Shown here in pieces: positions 1 through 9,257 of a stretch of DNA of 64,000 bases. A program made the translations under genes and the position numbers. The notes beneath the pieces are model-generated. The model did not search any database. It saw only the letters and a list, made by a program, of their open reading frames with translations, and was not told the DNA's origin. Position 1 is the stretch's first letter, and each line of letters begins with the position of its first letter. This DNA is from an uncultured Bacteroidales bacterium (lineage in GTDB: Bacteria; Bacteroidota; Bacteroidia; Bacteroidales; UBA932), in contig CAKUVD010000004.1 in NCBI GenBank assembly GCA_934695325.1, forward strand, positions 1 through 64,000, read 5' to 3'.

Positions 1-100
1 TATCTATCCCTTAAATGGGTACCTGCCTTTGTCGTCTAAGAGGGGAGGTGCTTGAACACGGAGAATTTGTCTTTCACACACTCAACAATAATTATCAACA

Positions 101-238
101 ATGAATAAAAGACAATATTCCATAGTCGTCCAAATCTCCATTGGAGTGGAGGTTTTCAGACTTGTCTGGGTGAAGGCGTACAAACGGCTTCGCTTCGGCA
201 AGATTGAAAAGGTGAAAGGATATTATCGCAGATATTAA
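101..238 (+). CDS. Small basic protein, unrecognised (45 aa)
   Basis: An ATG-to-TAA frame of 45 codons encodes a hydrophobic N-terminal half followed by an Arg/Lys/Tyr-rich tail that ends in YYRRY. The start follows an A/T-rich stretch with no Shine-Dalgarno sequence, as is common in Bacteroidota. It stands alone on the plus strand, and a strong terminator lies about 150 bases downstream. I recognise no family. The biased composition suggests a real small protein, but a frame this short can occur by chance, and confidence is low. Confidence 0.35.
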   Translation: MNKRQYSIVVQISIGVEVFRLVWVKAYKRLRFGKIEKVKGYYRRY

Positions 239-849
239 GGGTATCGGTGACTTTTAGTCCTTAGCCTTGTGCCTCAAAAGGCACTCTACTCTATCCCCTC
301 TTTTTATATTTCATTGCCAAGGCATAGAGAACATCCAATTCTTTCACCAATGCGGTTCGAAAACAGGTGGCGGTAGGGCACCACGCCGCGCTGTCAGCGA
401 AATCTGACGGCGCGGTTTTCGTTTTTGAGCCCCACACGAAGCCTGACCAGAAATAATGGGGCCGGGAGGAAATGGGGGATCGGGGAAACCCCTGTGTTCA
501 GAATACTTCAAAAACTCGCACCGGGTCTTCCGGTTTCGTACCCATCTGTCGCTATCGTGACATATCGGGCGCTATAGAGTCATGCACGGTGGCATCGCTT
601 ATCAATATTGATCCACACTTATTGGCTTTATGACGACAGGAGGGCGGGCCGTGAAAGTCAAACCCAGTGCGCAGGGAGAGAAGATCCTTCTCCTCCTCTG
701 GAATCACGACGTCCACGACACCATACACGAGCCGCACCGCCCGATGTCACGCAGGGGCGGCAATTCCACAAAAAAATCCGATAAACGATTTAGCATATCG
801 GGAATTTCAGTTGTCATACTATTACATAAAACATTTTTATACACACCAT
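239..849. other. Gene-poor stretch before the Sus-like operon
   Basis: I see no supportable protein gene in these 611 bases. The stretch holds a small perfect hairpin (269-284), a strong plus-strand terminator (386-427) and the presumed control region of the operon starting at 850. The short frames on both strands between 552 and 849 have no recognisable domain. No TAnnTTTGY housekeeping -7 element is evident just before 850. That would fit control by an alternative ECF sigma factor, but this is inference. Confidence 0.5.
386..427 (+). terminator. Rho-independent terminator
   Basis: A 12-pair stem (386-397 with 404-415, one G-U pair) closes a 6-base loop and is followed by TTTTCGTTTTT. The T-rich tail is only on the plus-strand side. 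It ends transcription coming from the left edge, possibly of the small gene at 101, and insulates the operon that starts at 850. Confidence 0.85.
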
Positions 850-1215
850 ATGAAACTAAATTTCATAACAAGAACACTAATCATCACGGCACTTCTCGGC
901 GGAGCTCTTGCCTGCCAGAAGCAGAATGAGCCTGAGGTGCACGATACAGTCGTCATCCAGACAAAGCTCGACAAGGCCACTCCCGCAATGAAAGTGGAAG
1001 GCGGCGAAGACAATATCACTATCGCGGCCACCTGCGACTGGTCACTCGAATGCGAAGACTGGTTCACCGTGGAACCTGCTTCCGGGACCAAGGGCATAAG
1101 CGAGTCCAAGATCACCACCCAGCCTAATACCACTGGCGAGGCCCGCACAGGCACCATCAGACTGAAGGCAGGCTCCTACACCGGCACCTACACATTCACA
1201 CAGGCAGGCAAATAA
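850..1215 (+). CDS. Lipoprotein with a single BACON domain
   Basis: The 121-residue protein begins with a lipoprotein signal (residues 1-21, lipobox LACQ with the acylated Cys at 22). Residues 40-118 form one BACON-type beta-sandwich, recognisable by the W-x-V-P-x-S-G core (WFTVEPASG) and the closing TFTQAG strand. BACON domains occur in Bacteroidota surface proteins and are thought to bind carbohydrate or mucin. The start at 850 was chosen because it places the signal peptide at the N-terminus; the frame is open further upstream but that part lacks signal character. The stop overlaps the fecR start by one base, so the two are translationally coupled. A lone BACON lipoprotein heading a FecR-SusC-SusD operon is unusual; it may sense or capture ligand (inference). 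Confidence 0.75.
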   Translation: MKLNFITRTLIITALLGGALACQKQNEPEVHDTVVIQTKLDKATPAMKVEGGEDNITIAATCDWSLECEDWFTVEPASGTKGISESKITTQPNTTGEARTGTIRLKAGSYTGTYTFTQAGK

Positions 1216-2357
1216 TGCAACTCGAAGACTACAGACGTATTTTCGATTTCTTCTTCAGCGGAGTGGAAGTCCCCGAGGAGTTGAGACAACAGTTCTTCAG
1301 ATGGCTTGACGTACACGGCGACGAGCCCAAGACCAGAAATCTTTTAGAAGAATACTGGAGCGCTGCCGCATCTGCCGCCCCGGAATTCGACATCACGGAA
1401 GGCCTGGAAAAACTGATGGCAAGACTTGAAGGCGACCATCCGACCGGAATAAAGGACAATGCAGATGGCAGTTCCAAGCCGATGCAGACCTCGACCGGAA
1501 ACAACAGAAACGAATCCCCTGCCGGCAGGTCAATGCAGGCCGCACCGCAGGAAGGTACTCCAGCGGAGAGTTCCGGCCAAGACAACAGGCCGACCGGAAG
1601 GCTTTTCGGAAGCAGGATATGGAAATACGCCGTCGTGGCAGCTGCCGCCGCAGGACTCTTCCTTGCAGGAGCCGGCACCTCCGAACTGGTGACAGGGCCC
1701 AAGAAAGATACAGTACTGATGGCCTCCTCGGAGAACATCAGTTCGTACACCCTTCCGGATGGCTCTAAAGTATGGCTGAACAAGAACAGCTGGCTCACAT
1801 TCAACCAGAAGTTCGGAAGACGCCTCAGGCAAGTGAGACTCAACGGAGAAGGCTACTTTGAAGTGAACCGGGACGAGACCAGGCCATTCATCGTAAAGAT
1901 GCAGGACAATCTGGAAGTCAAGGTTCTGGGCACCACATTCAACGCCTGCAACTATCCGTCACAGAACAAGGCGGAAGTAATCCTCCGCTCCGGTTCAGTC
2001 CAGGTATCGGACAACAACCTCAACGAGTCCGTCATCCTGAGCCCCGACCAGAAATACACCTGGAACGACGGAAAGGCAGAAGTCTCAGCGGTAAATGCAA
2101 TGGACTGCTGCAGATGGTTCGAGCACAGGCTTGTCTTCGACAACGTAAAGCTGAAGGACATACTCGAAAACCTGTCCCACAAATACCAGCAGACAATAAG
2201 GTATGATATCGGGGCGTTGGAAAACAAACGTATGTCTATGACCATCAGGGACGAGTCCGTGGAAGGCTTCCTTGATGTCCTTACAAATCTGCTTCCCGTC
2301 AGATGGAGATATCAGGGAGCGGAAATCATAATTGAAAACAAAACCAAAAAGCATTAA
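1215..2357 (+). CDS. FecR-family anti-sigma factor
   Basis: This 380-residue protein has the architecture of Bacteroidota FecR regulators. Residues 1-75 form a cytoplasmic sigma-binding region and residues 76-130 a Gln/Ser/Pro-rich linker. A single membrane helix spans about 137-155, a periplasmic FecR domain about 168-280 (LPDGSKVWLN and GEGYFEV motifs), and a C-terminal DUF4974 domain about 302-375. In the known mechanism, the STN domain of a partner TonB-dependent receptor contacts FecR and frees an ECF sigma factor. The neighbouring susC-like gene carries an STN domain. The only ECF sigma in the locus lies 8.6 kb downstream at 10978, not directly upstream as is usual. Confidence 0.92.
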   Translation: MQLEDYRRIFDFFFSGVEVPEELRQQFFRWLDVHGDEPKTRNLLEEYWSAAASAAPEFDITEGLEKLMARLEGDHPTGIKDNADGSSKPMQTSTGNNRNESPAGRSMQAAPQEGTPAESSGQDNRPTGRLFGSRIWKYAVVAAAAAGLFLAGAGTSELVTGPKKDTVLMASSENISSYTLPDGSKVWLNKNSWLTFNQKFGRRLRQVRLNGEGYFEVNRDETRPFIVKMQDNLEVKVLGTTFNACNYPSQNKAEVILRSGSVQVSDNNLNESVILSPDQKYTWNDGKAEVSAVNAMDCCRWFEHRLVFDNVKLKDILENLSHKYQQTIRYDIGALENKRMSMTIRDESVEGFLDVLTNLLPVRWRYQGAEIIIENKTKKH

Positions 2358-2359
2358 TA

Positions 2360-5300
2360 ATGAAAGGAATCTCTAACATTCTTCCTTCATTCACCCGCAT
2401 AGGGCTGAGCATAATCTGCGCGATCTGCCTTTCGGCAAACGTATATGCGCAGGACAAGACAGCCAGCGTGAATGTAAAGGATGTGACAGTCAAGGAGCTT
2501 CTGAAAGCCATCGAGGCAGGAAGCACCTACACATTCGCCTATGTGGATACCGACATTGACCTGTCCAGGAAAGTGTCCGTGTCCGCTACGGACAAAGACA
2601 TCGAAGCCATCATAAAGGAAGTCCTCCCGGGCATCAATGTCGAATTCAAGGATCAGAAGATCCTCCTCAGCAAAAAGGCCGAGGCCCCTAAGGCCACTTC
2701 TCAGAATGTGGTAAGACCGGCAGCGCAGAGAACAGTCACCGGCAAGATTGTCGATAAGGCCGGCCAGCCTGTAATCGGAGCAATGGTCATCGAGAAAGGT
2801 ACACAGAACGGCGCCGGTGCAGACCTCGACGGAAACTATGAGATCAAAGTCAAGGGGGCAGCCACACTGGAAGTATCTCTCATCGGATACAACACCATCA
2901 CCTACACATTGACAGAAGACCAGACAAAAGCGGACTTTGTCCTCGAGGAAGAAGCCATCAAGCTGGATGACGTAGTGGTCATCGGATACGGCGTCCAGAA
3001 CAAGAGGGACGTGACGACATCTGTCGCTTCCATCAAGGCTGAAGACTTCGCCAACACCCCGACAACCGACTTCCGTGAGTCAATGGCAGCCAAGATGCCG
3101 GGCGTACAGGTCCTCAACCTCGGCGGACAGCCTGACGGCAATGTCACAGTACGTGTCAGAGGTATCCAGTCCGCAACATCAGGCAACGACCCTCTCTATG
3201 TCATTGACGGAATCCCTTGTGACTCACGAGCCTTCGCCAACCTTGACGGCAACGACATCGAGAGCCTGGAAGTTCTGAAGGATGCTTCCGCGGCCGCCAT
3301 CTACGGTTCCAGAGGATCCTGCGGTGTCATTATCGTCACGACCAAGCGAGGCAGCGGCGAGAAGCCTGTCATCTCTTACGACGGACAGTTCAGCGTATCC
3401 AACGTATCCAAGAAGATCGATATGCTCGACGCCTATGAGTTCGCCGAGATGTTCAAGGAGTCACGCGACGGTTCTTACATCTTCAGCGTTCCTACAGGAT
3501 CCATCTCGGACCCGTCAGGAGACAGGCCGGAGGTATATCACAGAATCGACCCGCTCATCACCGCATACCTCCAGGACAAGACAGGTACAATGACCAACAC
3601 TGACTGGCAGGATGAGATCTTCCGTACGGCTCTTTCGCACAAGCACTCTCTCAGCGTCTCTGCAAGGACCAAGAGTTTCAACTACTACATCGGAGCGAAC
3701 TATCTCTACCGTGAGGGTACCGTGATAGGCTCAGACTTCGAGAGATACGGCATCAGAGCCAACCTCGACGGAAAGAAGGGCAACCTGAAATACGGTGTCA
3801 GCTTCTCGCCTTCATACTCGAAGACGAACGAGGTGAACACAGACTCCCAGTATGGCGGAGACGGTGTCATAGCATCAGCATTGATGGCACCTCCTATCTT
3901 CCCTGCATACAACGAGGACGGCTCATACAACTGGGATATGAACGGTTTCCTGAAGAAGAACTATTGTAACACCCAGACCAATGAGGTCCTCAACCCTGTA
4001 GCGCTCGCCCTCGAGATAGACGACGTAAGGGAGAAACTTAATATGGTCGGCAACGTATATGCTTCTTACGAGTTCATCAAGGGTCTCGAATACAAACTCA
4101 CTATGGGTGGAGACTACTATTCATATATCAGGAACTATTACAGACCTTCATATATTCCTCTGAAGGGCGTCGCATATTACGACCAGGCGTCAGCACCTAC
4201 GGCGGCCAACTATGCGAACTCTTATTTCCATTGGACCATTTCCAACCAGCTTTCATATAACAAGAGGTTCGGAGACCACTCCATCAATGCCGTTGCAGTA
4301 TATGAGGCGGAGAAGCAGACTATCCAGACTTCAGCGATAAAAGGCACCGGCGTGGCAGGCGACGACAAGATCCGCACGACCAAAGGCAAGACTCTGTCCA
4401 TCGACGACACCTACAACAACAAATACGCCTACACATTCGCCTCCTGGCTTGTCAGGGCCCAGTACTCATACAAGGGTCGCTATATGGCATCCGCTTCAAT
4501 CCGAGGTGACGGTTCTTCCAGATTCGCTCCGGACACAAGGTGGGGATACTTCCCTGCGGCATCTCTCGGATGGCGAATCAGTGACGAGAACTTTATGCAG
4601 AACGCACATTGGCTGAACGATATGAAACTCCGTGTCAGCGTCGGCCAGACAGGTAACGCCCAGATCGGAAACTCCGAATACCTCGCATTGTACGGCACGA
4701 CCACCAACGATATGGGTAACGGTGTCATCAATAGCGTATATCCTACCCAGATTGCAAACAACAAGCTTGGATGGGAGAAGAACACCCAGGTCAATGCCGG
4801 TTTCGATGCCAACCTCTGGAACGGTCTCCTCGGAGTCAATGCAGACTTCTACTATTCAAAGACCACCAATATGCTGTTCGATGTGCCTGTATCATCAGTA
4901 TCCGGACTCACCACGTCCAATATGAACATCGGATCAATGCAGAACAAGGGTGTCGAGATAACATTGACCTCACACAAGACATTCGGAGACTTCTCTCTCG
5001 ACCTGAACGCGAACTGGTCTCTCAACCGAAACAAGGTTCTCCACCTCGGTGACGAGGATGCTCCAATCATCAAGGAGTCTTCTTATGCAGGTGGCTACTA
5101 TATAACACAGGTAGGCCAGCCTGTCGGATGCTACTACCTCCTCGTACAGGACGGTATCTTCCATAACCAGGAAGAGCTCGACTCTTATCCTCACTTCGAG
5201 ACTACCACTGTCGGAGACTTCCGCTTTGTGGATGCTGACGGAGACGGTGTGCTCGACAAGAACAAGGACCGCGTCATCGTCGGAAACTATATGCCTGATT

Positions 5301-5785
5301 TCTACTACGGCTTCGGCATACAGATGGGCTGGAGAGGAATCGACTTCGCAGCCAATTTCCAGGGTGTCTACGGCAACGAGATCCTGAACCTCGAGAGACG
5401 TTACCTCCTCAATATGGAGGCGTCATCAAATATGATGAAAGACGCCCTCAAGAGATTCCCTTACGGAAACCTCAACAGAGCGACACGTAAGTCCTCAGGA
5501 AACAACGGCGCCTGCACATCCACATTCCACCTCGAGGACGGCTCTTACCTGAGACTCCAGAACATCTCACTCGGATACACTATGCCTGACAAGTGGTTCC
5601 ACAAGACAAGCATCTCCAAGATGAGAGTCTATGTCCAGGCAAACAACCTGTTCACATTGACACACTACTCAGGCTATAACCCAGAGGTGAACAAGAGGTC
5701 TTCTGATGCGCTCAGACCTGGCGAAGACTACTGCTCGTACCCTCTTTCAAGGACATTCAGCGTAGGTATCAACTTTAATCTGTAA
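2360..5785 (+). CDS. SusC/RagA-type TonB-dependent receptor with STN domain
   Basis: The 1141-residue outer-membrane transporter has a signal peptide (about 1-30), an STN signalling domain (about 35-100), a carboxypeptidase-regulatory-like domain (about 125-205), a TonB plug (about 215-340, with the SusC-type DDVVVIGYG segment) and a 22-strand barrel to the C-terminus. SusC proteins import oligosaccharides or peptides with TonB energy under a SusD lid. The STN domain is present only in receptors that also signal to FecR, so this protein should both import ligand and report its presence. The gene starts 2 bases after fecR and ends 6 bases before susD. The ligand cannot be read from sequence. 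Confidence 0.95.
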   Translation: MKGISNILPSFTRIGLSIICAICLSANVYAQDKTASVNVKDVTVKELLKAIEAGSTYTFAYVDTDIDLSRKVSVSATDKDIEAIIKEVLPGINVEFKDQKILLSKKAEAPKATSQNVVRPAAQRTVTGKIVDKAGQPVIGAMVIEKGTQNGAGADLDGNYEIKVKGAATLEVSLIGYNTITYTLTEDQTKADFVLEEEAIKLDDVVVIGYGVQNKRDVTTSVASIKAEDFANTPTTDFRESMAAKMPGVQVLNLGGQPDGNVTVRVRGIQSATSGNDPLYVIDGIPCDSRAFANLDGNDIESLEVLKDASAAAIYGSRGSCGVIIVTTKRGSGEKPVISYDGQFSVSNVSKKIDMLDAYEFAEMFKESRDGSYIFSVPTGSISDPSGDRPEVYHRIDPLITAYLQDKTGTMTNTDWQDEIFRTALSHKHSLSVSARTKSFNYYIGANYLYREGTVIGSDFERYGIRANLDGKKGNLKYGVSFSPSYSKTNEVNTDSQYGGDGVIASALMAPPIFPAYNEDGSYNWDMNGFLKKNYCNTQTNEVLNPVALALEIDDVREKLNMVGNVYASYEFIKGLEYKLTMGGDYYSYIRNYYRPSYIPLKGVAYYDQASAPTAANYANSYFHWTISNQLSYNKRFGDHSINAVAVYEAEKQTIQTSAIKGTGVAGDDKIRTTKGKTLSIDDTYNNKYAYTFASWLVRAQYSYKGRYMASASIRGDGSSRFAPDTRWGYFPAASLGWRISDENFMQNAHWLNDMKLRVSVGQTGNAQIGNSEYLALYGTTTNDMGNGVINSVYPTQIANNKLGWEKNTQVNAGFDANLWNGLLGVNADFYYSKTTNMLFDVPVSSVSGLTTSNMNIGSMQNKGVEITLTSHKTFGDFSLDLNANWSLNRNKVLHLGDEDAPIIKESSYAGGYYITQVGQPVGCYYLLVQDGIFHNQEELDSYPHFETTTVGDFRFVDADGDGVLDKNKDRVIVGNYMPDFYYGFGIQMGWRGIDFAANFQGVYGNEILNLERRYLLNMEASSNMMKDALKRFPYGNLNRATRKSSGNNGACTSTFHLEDGSYLRLQNISLGYTMPDKWFHKTSISKMRVYVQANNLFTLTHYSGYNPEVNKRSSDALRPGEDYCSYPLSRTFSVGINFNL

Positions 5786-5791
5786 TCGGAT

Positions 5792-7174
5792 ATGAACAAA
5801 ATCATAAAATTAGCATTGACCGGAGCCGCTCTCCTGAGCCTGTCTTCCTGCGGAGACTCCTTCTTCGAGCAGTATCCGTCAAACAGCATAACAGAAGGAA
5901 ACTTCTACAAGACTGATGACGACTTCAACCAGGGCATCTACTCTTGCTACCACAAGATGAAGACACAGATGGGCTTCTATCTTAATGAACTGGCATACAG
6001 AAGCGACGAGTGCCTGCTGGAGTCTATGGCGGTGTCCACGCAGGACCGCTATGACCTCGACCACTTCCAGGAAAAGTCCAACAACGGAATCCTCAGCGAC
6101 ATCTGGAACGCTTGGTACAACGGCATCTACAGGTGCAACGATGTGCTCGTCCATATGGAAGGCAAGAATATCGCCAATGCCGACAAGTATCGCGGAGAAG
6201 CGCTTTTCCTCAGGTCCTGGTGGTATTTCACCCTCTACAGAGTATTCGGGTGTGTCCCTGTCACGACAACCGTGGTAGCACCTGCCGATGCCAAGAGAGT
6301 GCCTAGATGCACTGACGACGAGATGTACACAAGGCTTACCGAAGACCTTTCAGAGGCCATCGACCTCCTTCCGGCAAAGAAGTCAGCCGAGGTGGCAAGG
6401 GTCACCAAGATAGCCGCACAGGCATTGCTCGCGAAGGTTTACCTTACCTTCGGGAAGTACCCTGAGGCACAGGCCGTCCTCGAAGACGCATTGAAAGACT
6501 CCTCATACGGACTGATGCCTGTCACCGGTGACGTGTTCGACATAAACAAGAAGATGAACAAGGAGATAATCTTCGCACTGTACTACAACAAGACCAACGA
6601 CAACGGTCACGGTTACTGGTACAGCACATCCACCAGCGTAATGGCGGACATCAAGAACCCTACGGCCGAGTTCAAGGCTCTTTACAATGAGTCCGACAAC
6701 CGCCTTGCGCTCATCAACACATACACGAAGATAAACAATTCACTGTATGCGATGACCAAATGGATGGATACATACGATGCGCAGTTCACAAAGCAAGTCG
6801 GCAATGACTTCCCGCTCATCAGATATGCAGATGTGGTGCTTATGTATGCGGAGGCTCTCGGCCAGCAGGGACGTATAGCGGATGCTCTCCCTTACCTGAA
6901 CCAGACTCGCACCCGCGCCGGGCTTCCTGAGCTTACCGAAGCGGAGGTCTCAGACAAAAAGACTTTCATCCAGGAGCTTGCTGACGAAAGAGGCAGGGAG
7001 TTCGCTCTCGAAGGGCAGAGATGGTTCGACCTCGTCCGACTCGGACTCGCAGTTGATTTCTTCAAGGAAAGAGGCTACTCCATCGATTCTCACGAACTGA
7101 TATTGCCTATTCCTCAGGACCAGATCGAGATTGTCAATGACAACTCCATACTCTGGCAGAACCCTGGATTTTAA
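5792..7174 (+). CDS. SusD/RagB-type surface lipoprotein
   Basis: The 460-residue lipoprotein has a signal peptide ending at the lipobox LSSC. An N-terminal SusD-like region with TPR-type helices (about residues 20-230) is followed by the C-terminal RagB/SusD domain, which includes the ELADERGREFALEGQRW signature. SusD proteins cap the SusC barrel on the cell surface and bind the substrate. It is somewhat shorter than classical SusD (about 550 residues), which suggests a compact ligand pocket. It is in one operon with the receptor upstream and the lipoprotein downstream. Confidence 0.94.
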   Translation: MNKIIKLALTGAALLSLSSCGDSFFEQYPSNSITEGNFYKTDDDFNQGIYSCYHKMKTQMGFYLNELAYRSDECLLESMAVSTQDRYDLDHFQEKSNNGILSDIWNAWYNGIYRCNDVLVHMEGKNIANADKYRGEALFLRSWWYFTLYRVFGCVPVTTTVVAPADAKRVPRCTDDEMYTRLTEDLSEAIDLLPAKKSAEVARVTKIAAQALLAKVYLTFGKYPEAQAVLEDALKDSSYGLMPVTGDVFDINKKMNKEIIFALYYNKTNDNGHGYWYSTSTSVMADIKNPTAEFKALYNESDNRLALINTYTKINNSLYAMTKWMDTYDAQFTKQVGNDFPLIRYADVVLMYAEALGQQGRIADALPYLNQTRTRAGLPELTEAEVSDKKTFIQELADERGREFALEGQRWFDLVRLGLAVDFFKERGYSIDSHELILPIPQDQIEIVNDNSILWQNPGF

Positions 7175-7198
7175 TTGAATTCTATAATAGTGAAAATA

Positions 7199-9199
7199 AT
7201 GAAAAAGTTATTATTCAGCATATTGGCGGTCGCAGGCCTCAGCCTGTCAGTAACTTCCTGCTGGAAGGAGAACATTCCGGAGGCAGGAGCCGCACGTCAT
7301 CAGGTTACAGAACTGAAAGCAGTCCCTGGAGACGAAGAAGCACAGCTCTCCTGGACAATGCCTGAAGGCTGGAACCCGACGGAATACCTTATCACATATA
7401 CAAACGGAGATAAGATGACCGAGCGTACGAAGGAGCAGACATTCACTGTGGCCGGCCTCACCAACAATGTCACTTATACATTTGAGGTCCAGGCTGTATA
7501 CGGAGACCTGATCTCAGGCGCGGTGAGCGCATCTGTAAAGCCTTCAACATCCAGGTTCGCAGTCACAGACCTTTCCGGAGAGGGAAGCGACAGTATGGTA
7601 ATCCTCAAGTGGACAAGACCGGCAACCACGGTGAACTCATATACATTGACCTGGTATAAGGATGGTGCGGAGGCTGATGCCAAGGAAGTCAGCATTGAGG
7701 CAGACAAAGAGACATACACCGTAGACGAGCTGGAGAACGATGTAAACTACACATTCTCCCTCGTAGCCAATTATGCGAAAGGCGCTTCCGAGCCTGCTAC
7801 CATCAAGGCTATGCCTACGCTGGCGATCCCTTACTTCCTCGACAGGACATCTGCAGCCGTGAACCAGCCTATCAAGTTCACATTCAACACAGAGGGCTAT
7901 CCTTCAGCAACAAACATCCGCTGGACATTCCCTGACGGAAAGATTCTGACCGGAACCGAGGTCTCAAACGGTATTTCATCTACAGGCGACAAGCAGGTGA
8001 CCCTTACCGCTCATCTCGGAGACAAGGACAAGAGCTGGACTATAGATGTAAGCATCCGCGAGTATGTAGTCGATTTCAAAGACTGGAAAAAGACTGGCAC
8101 ATACAATGGATTCAAAGGTACCTGCCCTGTATTCTCCCCTGACGGAAAGACAGTATATATCATCACGTTCAACGGCACGACCTGCCTCTATGCCTTCGAC
8201 CTTATGACTGGCGAAAATACTTGGGTATATGAGCCTTCAAGCGTGGGCGCAAGCTACAATATGCTTACAGTGAACCCTGTCTCAGGAGATATCTACTTCG
8301 GAGCGGCTGCTGCGCAGTTCTTCTGTGTAAAGGCTGACGGCACCCTTAAATGGTCTTTCGAGAAAGCCGGTTCAATGAAAAGCGCGGCCCCTGCCGTAAG
8401 CAAGGACGGAAGCGTAGTCTATGTCGGAGACAATGCCGGCAACATCTATGCTCTTGACGCAGCAAGCGGAAGTCAGAAATGGACAGCAGCCCTAGGGTCT
8501 AGTGTGGCAGCTATGCTCGTAAATGGAAACGAGCTGGTCGCAGGCTCTACGGCAGGTGTTGTAAACTTCTATAATACAGCTGACGGCTCAGTCATAAAGA
8601 CACTGAACTTCGGCGCCAGCGCAAGTGACGTCGTCGGATTCGCAGTAGGGAACGACAAGAGGACAGTATATTTCTCCTTGAAGAAATCAATGGGTTCCTT
8701 CGACCTTGAGACAAAGGAAATCCTGGTGCAGAACCTCGCGGTCGCAGGAGACAACTGCTGGGAACCTGTCGTCGCTCCTAACGGAAACGTATATGTGGCA
8801 AGCAAGGATAACTACGTATGCTGCCTTGACAAGGATCTGACCAAGGTAATCTGGAAATACCAGCATAAGGACAATGCCGACGGTGTCAAGAACGCATTCA
8901 ACTACTCTCATCCGTGTGTAGATACAGAGAGCCGCCTATACATCACTTCCGGTCAGTCAGGAAACGTATCATACATATTCAATCCTGACGGAACCGTCAA
9001 GGATTCCTGGACATACGGTTCTACGAATCCTCAGAAGCAGATGGGTGGAAACAACTTCATCGACGGTATCCTGTTCTCCGCATTCGTCGGTGCAGGCAGC
9101 GAGAACGGTGCATTCTACGGCAAGTACGTAGGCGGCGAGAGAGCTTCTTCCTGGAGCAGCCACGGCGGCGACATCTGCGGCTCCTGCTGCGTAAAATAA
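7199..9199 (+). CDS. Surface lipoprotein: two FnIII-like, PKD-like, PQQ-like propeller
   Basis: Taking the ATG at 7199 gives 666 residues with a signal peptide and the lipobox VTSC. A TTG eight codons upstream is in frame but would bury the signal peptide. Residues about 35-220 form two fibronectin type III-like repeats and about 220-310 a PKD-like domain. From about 310 to the end there are repeated beta-propeller blades of PQQ/BamB type (GDIYFGA, VYVGDNAGNIYALDA, VYVASKDNYVCCLD). The C-terminus carries three cysteines. It occupies the SusE/SusF position of a Sus operon, so it probably sits on the surface and binds the imported ligand. The propeller could instead scaffold other proteins; no catalytic motif is visible. 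Confidence 0.8.
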   Translation: MKKLLFSILAVAGLSLSVTSCWKENIPEAGAARHQVTELKAVPGDEEAQLSWTMPEGWNPTEYLITYTNGDKMTERTKEQTFTVAGLTNNVTYTFEVQAVYGDLISGAVSASVKPSTSRFAVTDLSGEGSDSMVILKWTRPATTVNSYTLTWYKDGAEADAKEVSIEADKETYTVDELENDVNYTFSLVANYAKGASEPATIKAMPTLAIPYFLDRTSAAVNQPIKFTFNTEGYPSATNIRWTFPDGKILTGTEVSNGISSTGDKQVTLTAHLGDKDKSWTIDVSIREYVVDFKDWKKTGTYNGFKGTCPVFSPDGKTVYIITFNGTTCLYAFDLMTGENTWVYEPSSVGASYNMLTVNPVSGDIYFGAAAAQFFCVKADGTLKWSFEKAGSMKSAAPAVSKDGSVVYVGDNAGNIYALDAASGSQKWTAALGSSVAAMLVNGNELVAGSTAGVVNFYNTADGSVIKTLNFGASASDVVGFAVGNDKRTVYFSLKKSMGSFDLETKEILVQNLAVAGDNCWEPVVAPNGNVYVASKDNYVCCLDKDLTKVIWKYQHKDNADGVKNAFNYSHPCVDTESRLYITSGQSGNVSYIFNPDGTVKDSWTYGSTNPQKQMGGNNFIDGILFSAFVGAGSENGAFYGKYVGGERASSWSSHGGDICGSCCVK

Positions 9200-9210
9200 T
9201 GTTGGACAGA

Positions 9211-9238
9211 CCTGGTGCGCTCATCAAGGCGCACCGGG
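9211..9238 (+). other. Intercistronic hairpin in the Sus-like operon
   Basis: A 9-pair stem (9211-9219 with 9230-9238, one G-U pair) closes a 10-base loop between two lipoprotein genes. No T-tract follows, so it is not a terminator. Hairpins at such positions can protect the upstream mRNA and set different expression levels along an operon; that role is inferred. Confidence 0.5.
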
Positions 9239-9257
9239 ACATCATAATGACATCGAA

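Noticed and set aside
269-284. Perfect 6-pair hairpin as a terminator of the first small gene
   Set aside because: The nearest T-run is 16 bases away; the hairpin at 386-427 is a far better terminator.
345-380. GGTTCGAAA resembling a tRNA T-loop
   Set aside because: No acceptor, anticodon or D arm can be folded around it.
552-737. Minus-strand 61-codon frame upstream of the Sus-like operon
   Set aside because: It has no recognisable domain, no promoter or start context, and overlaps equally plausible frames on the other strand.
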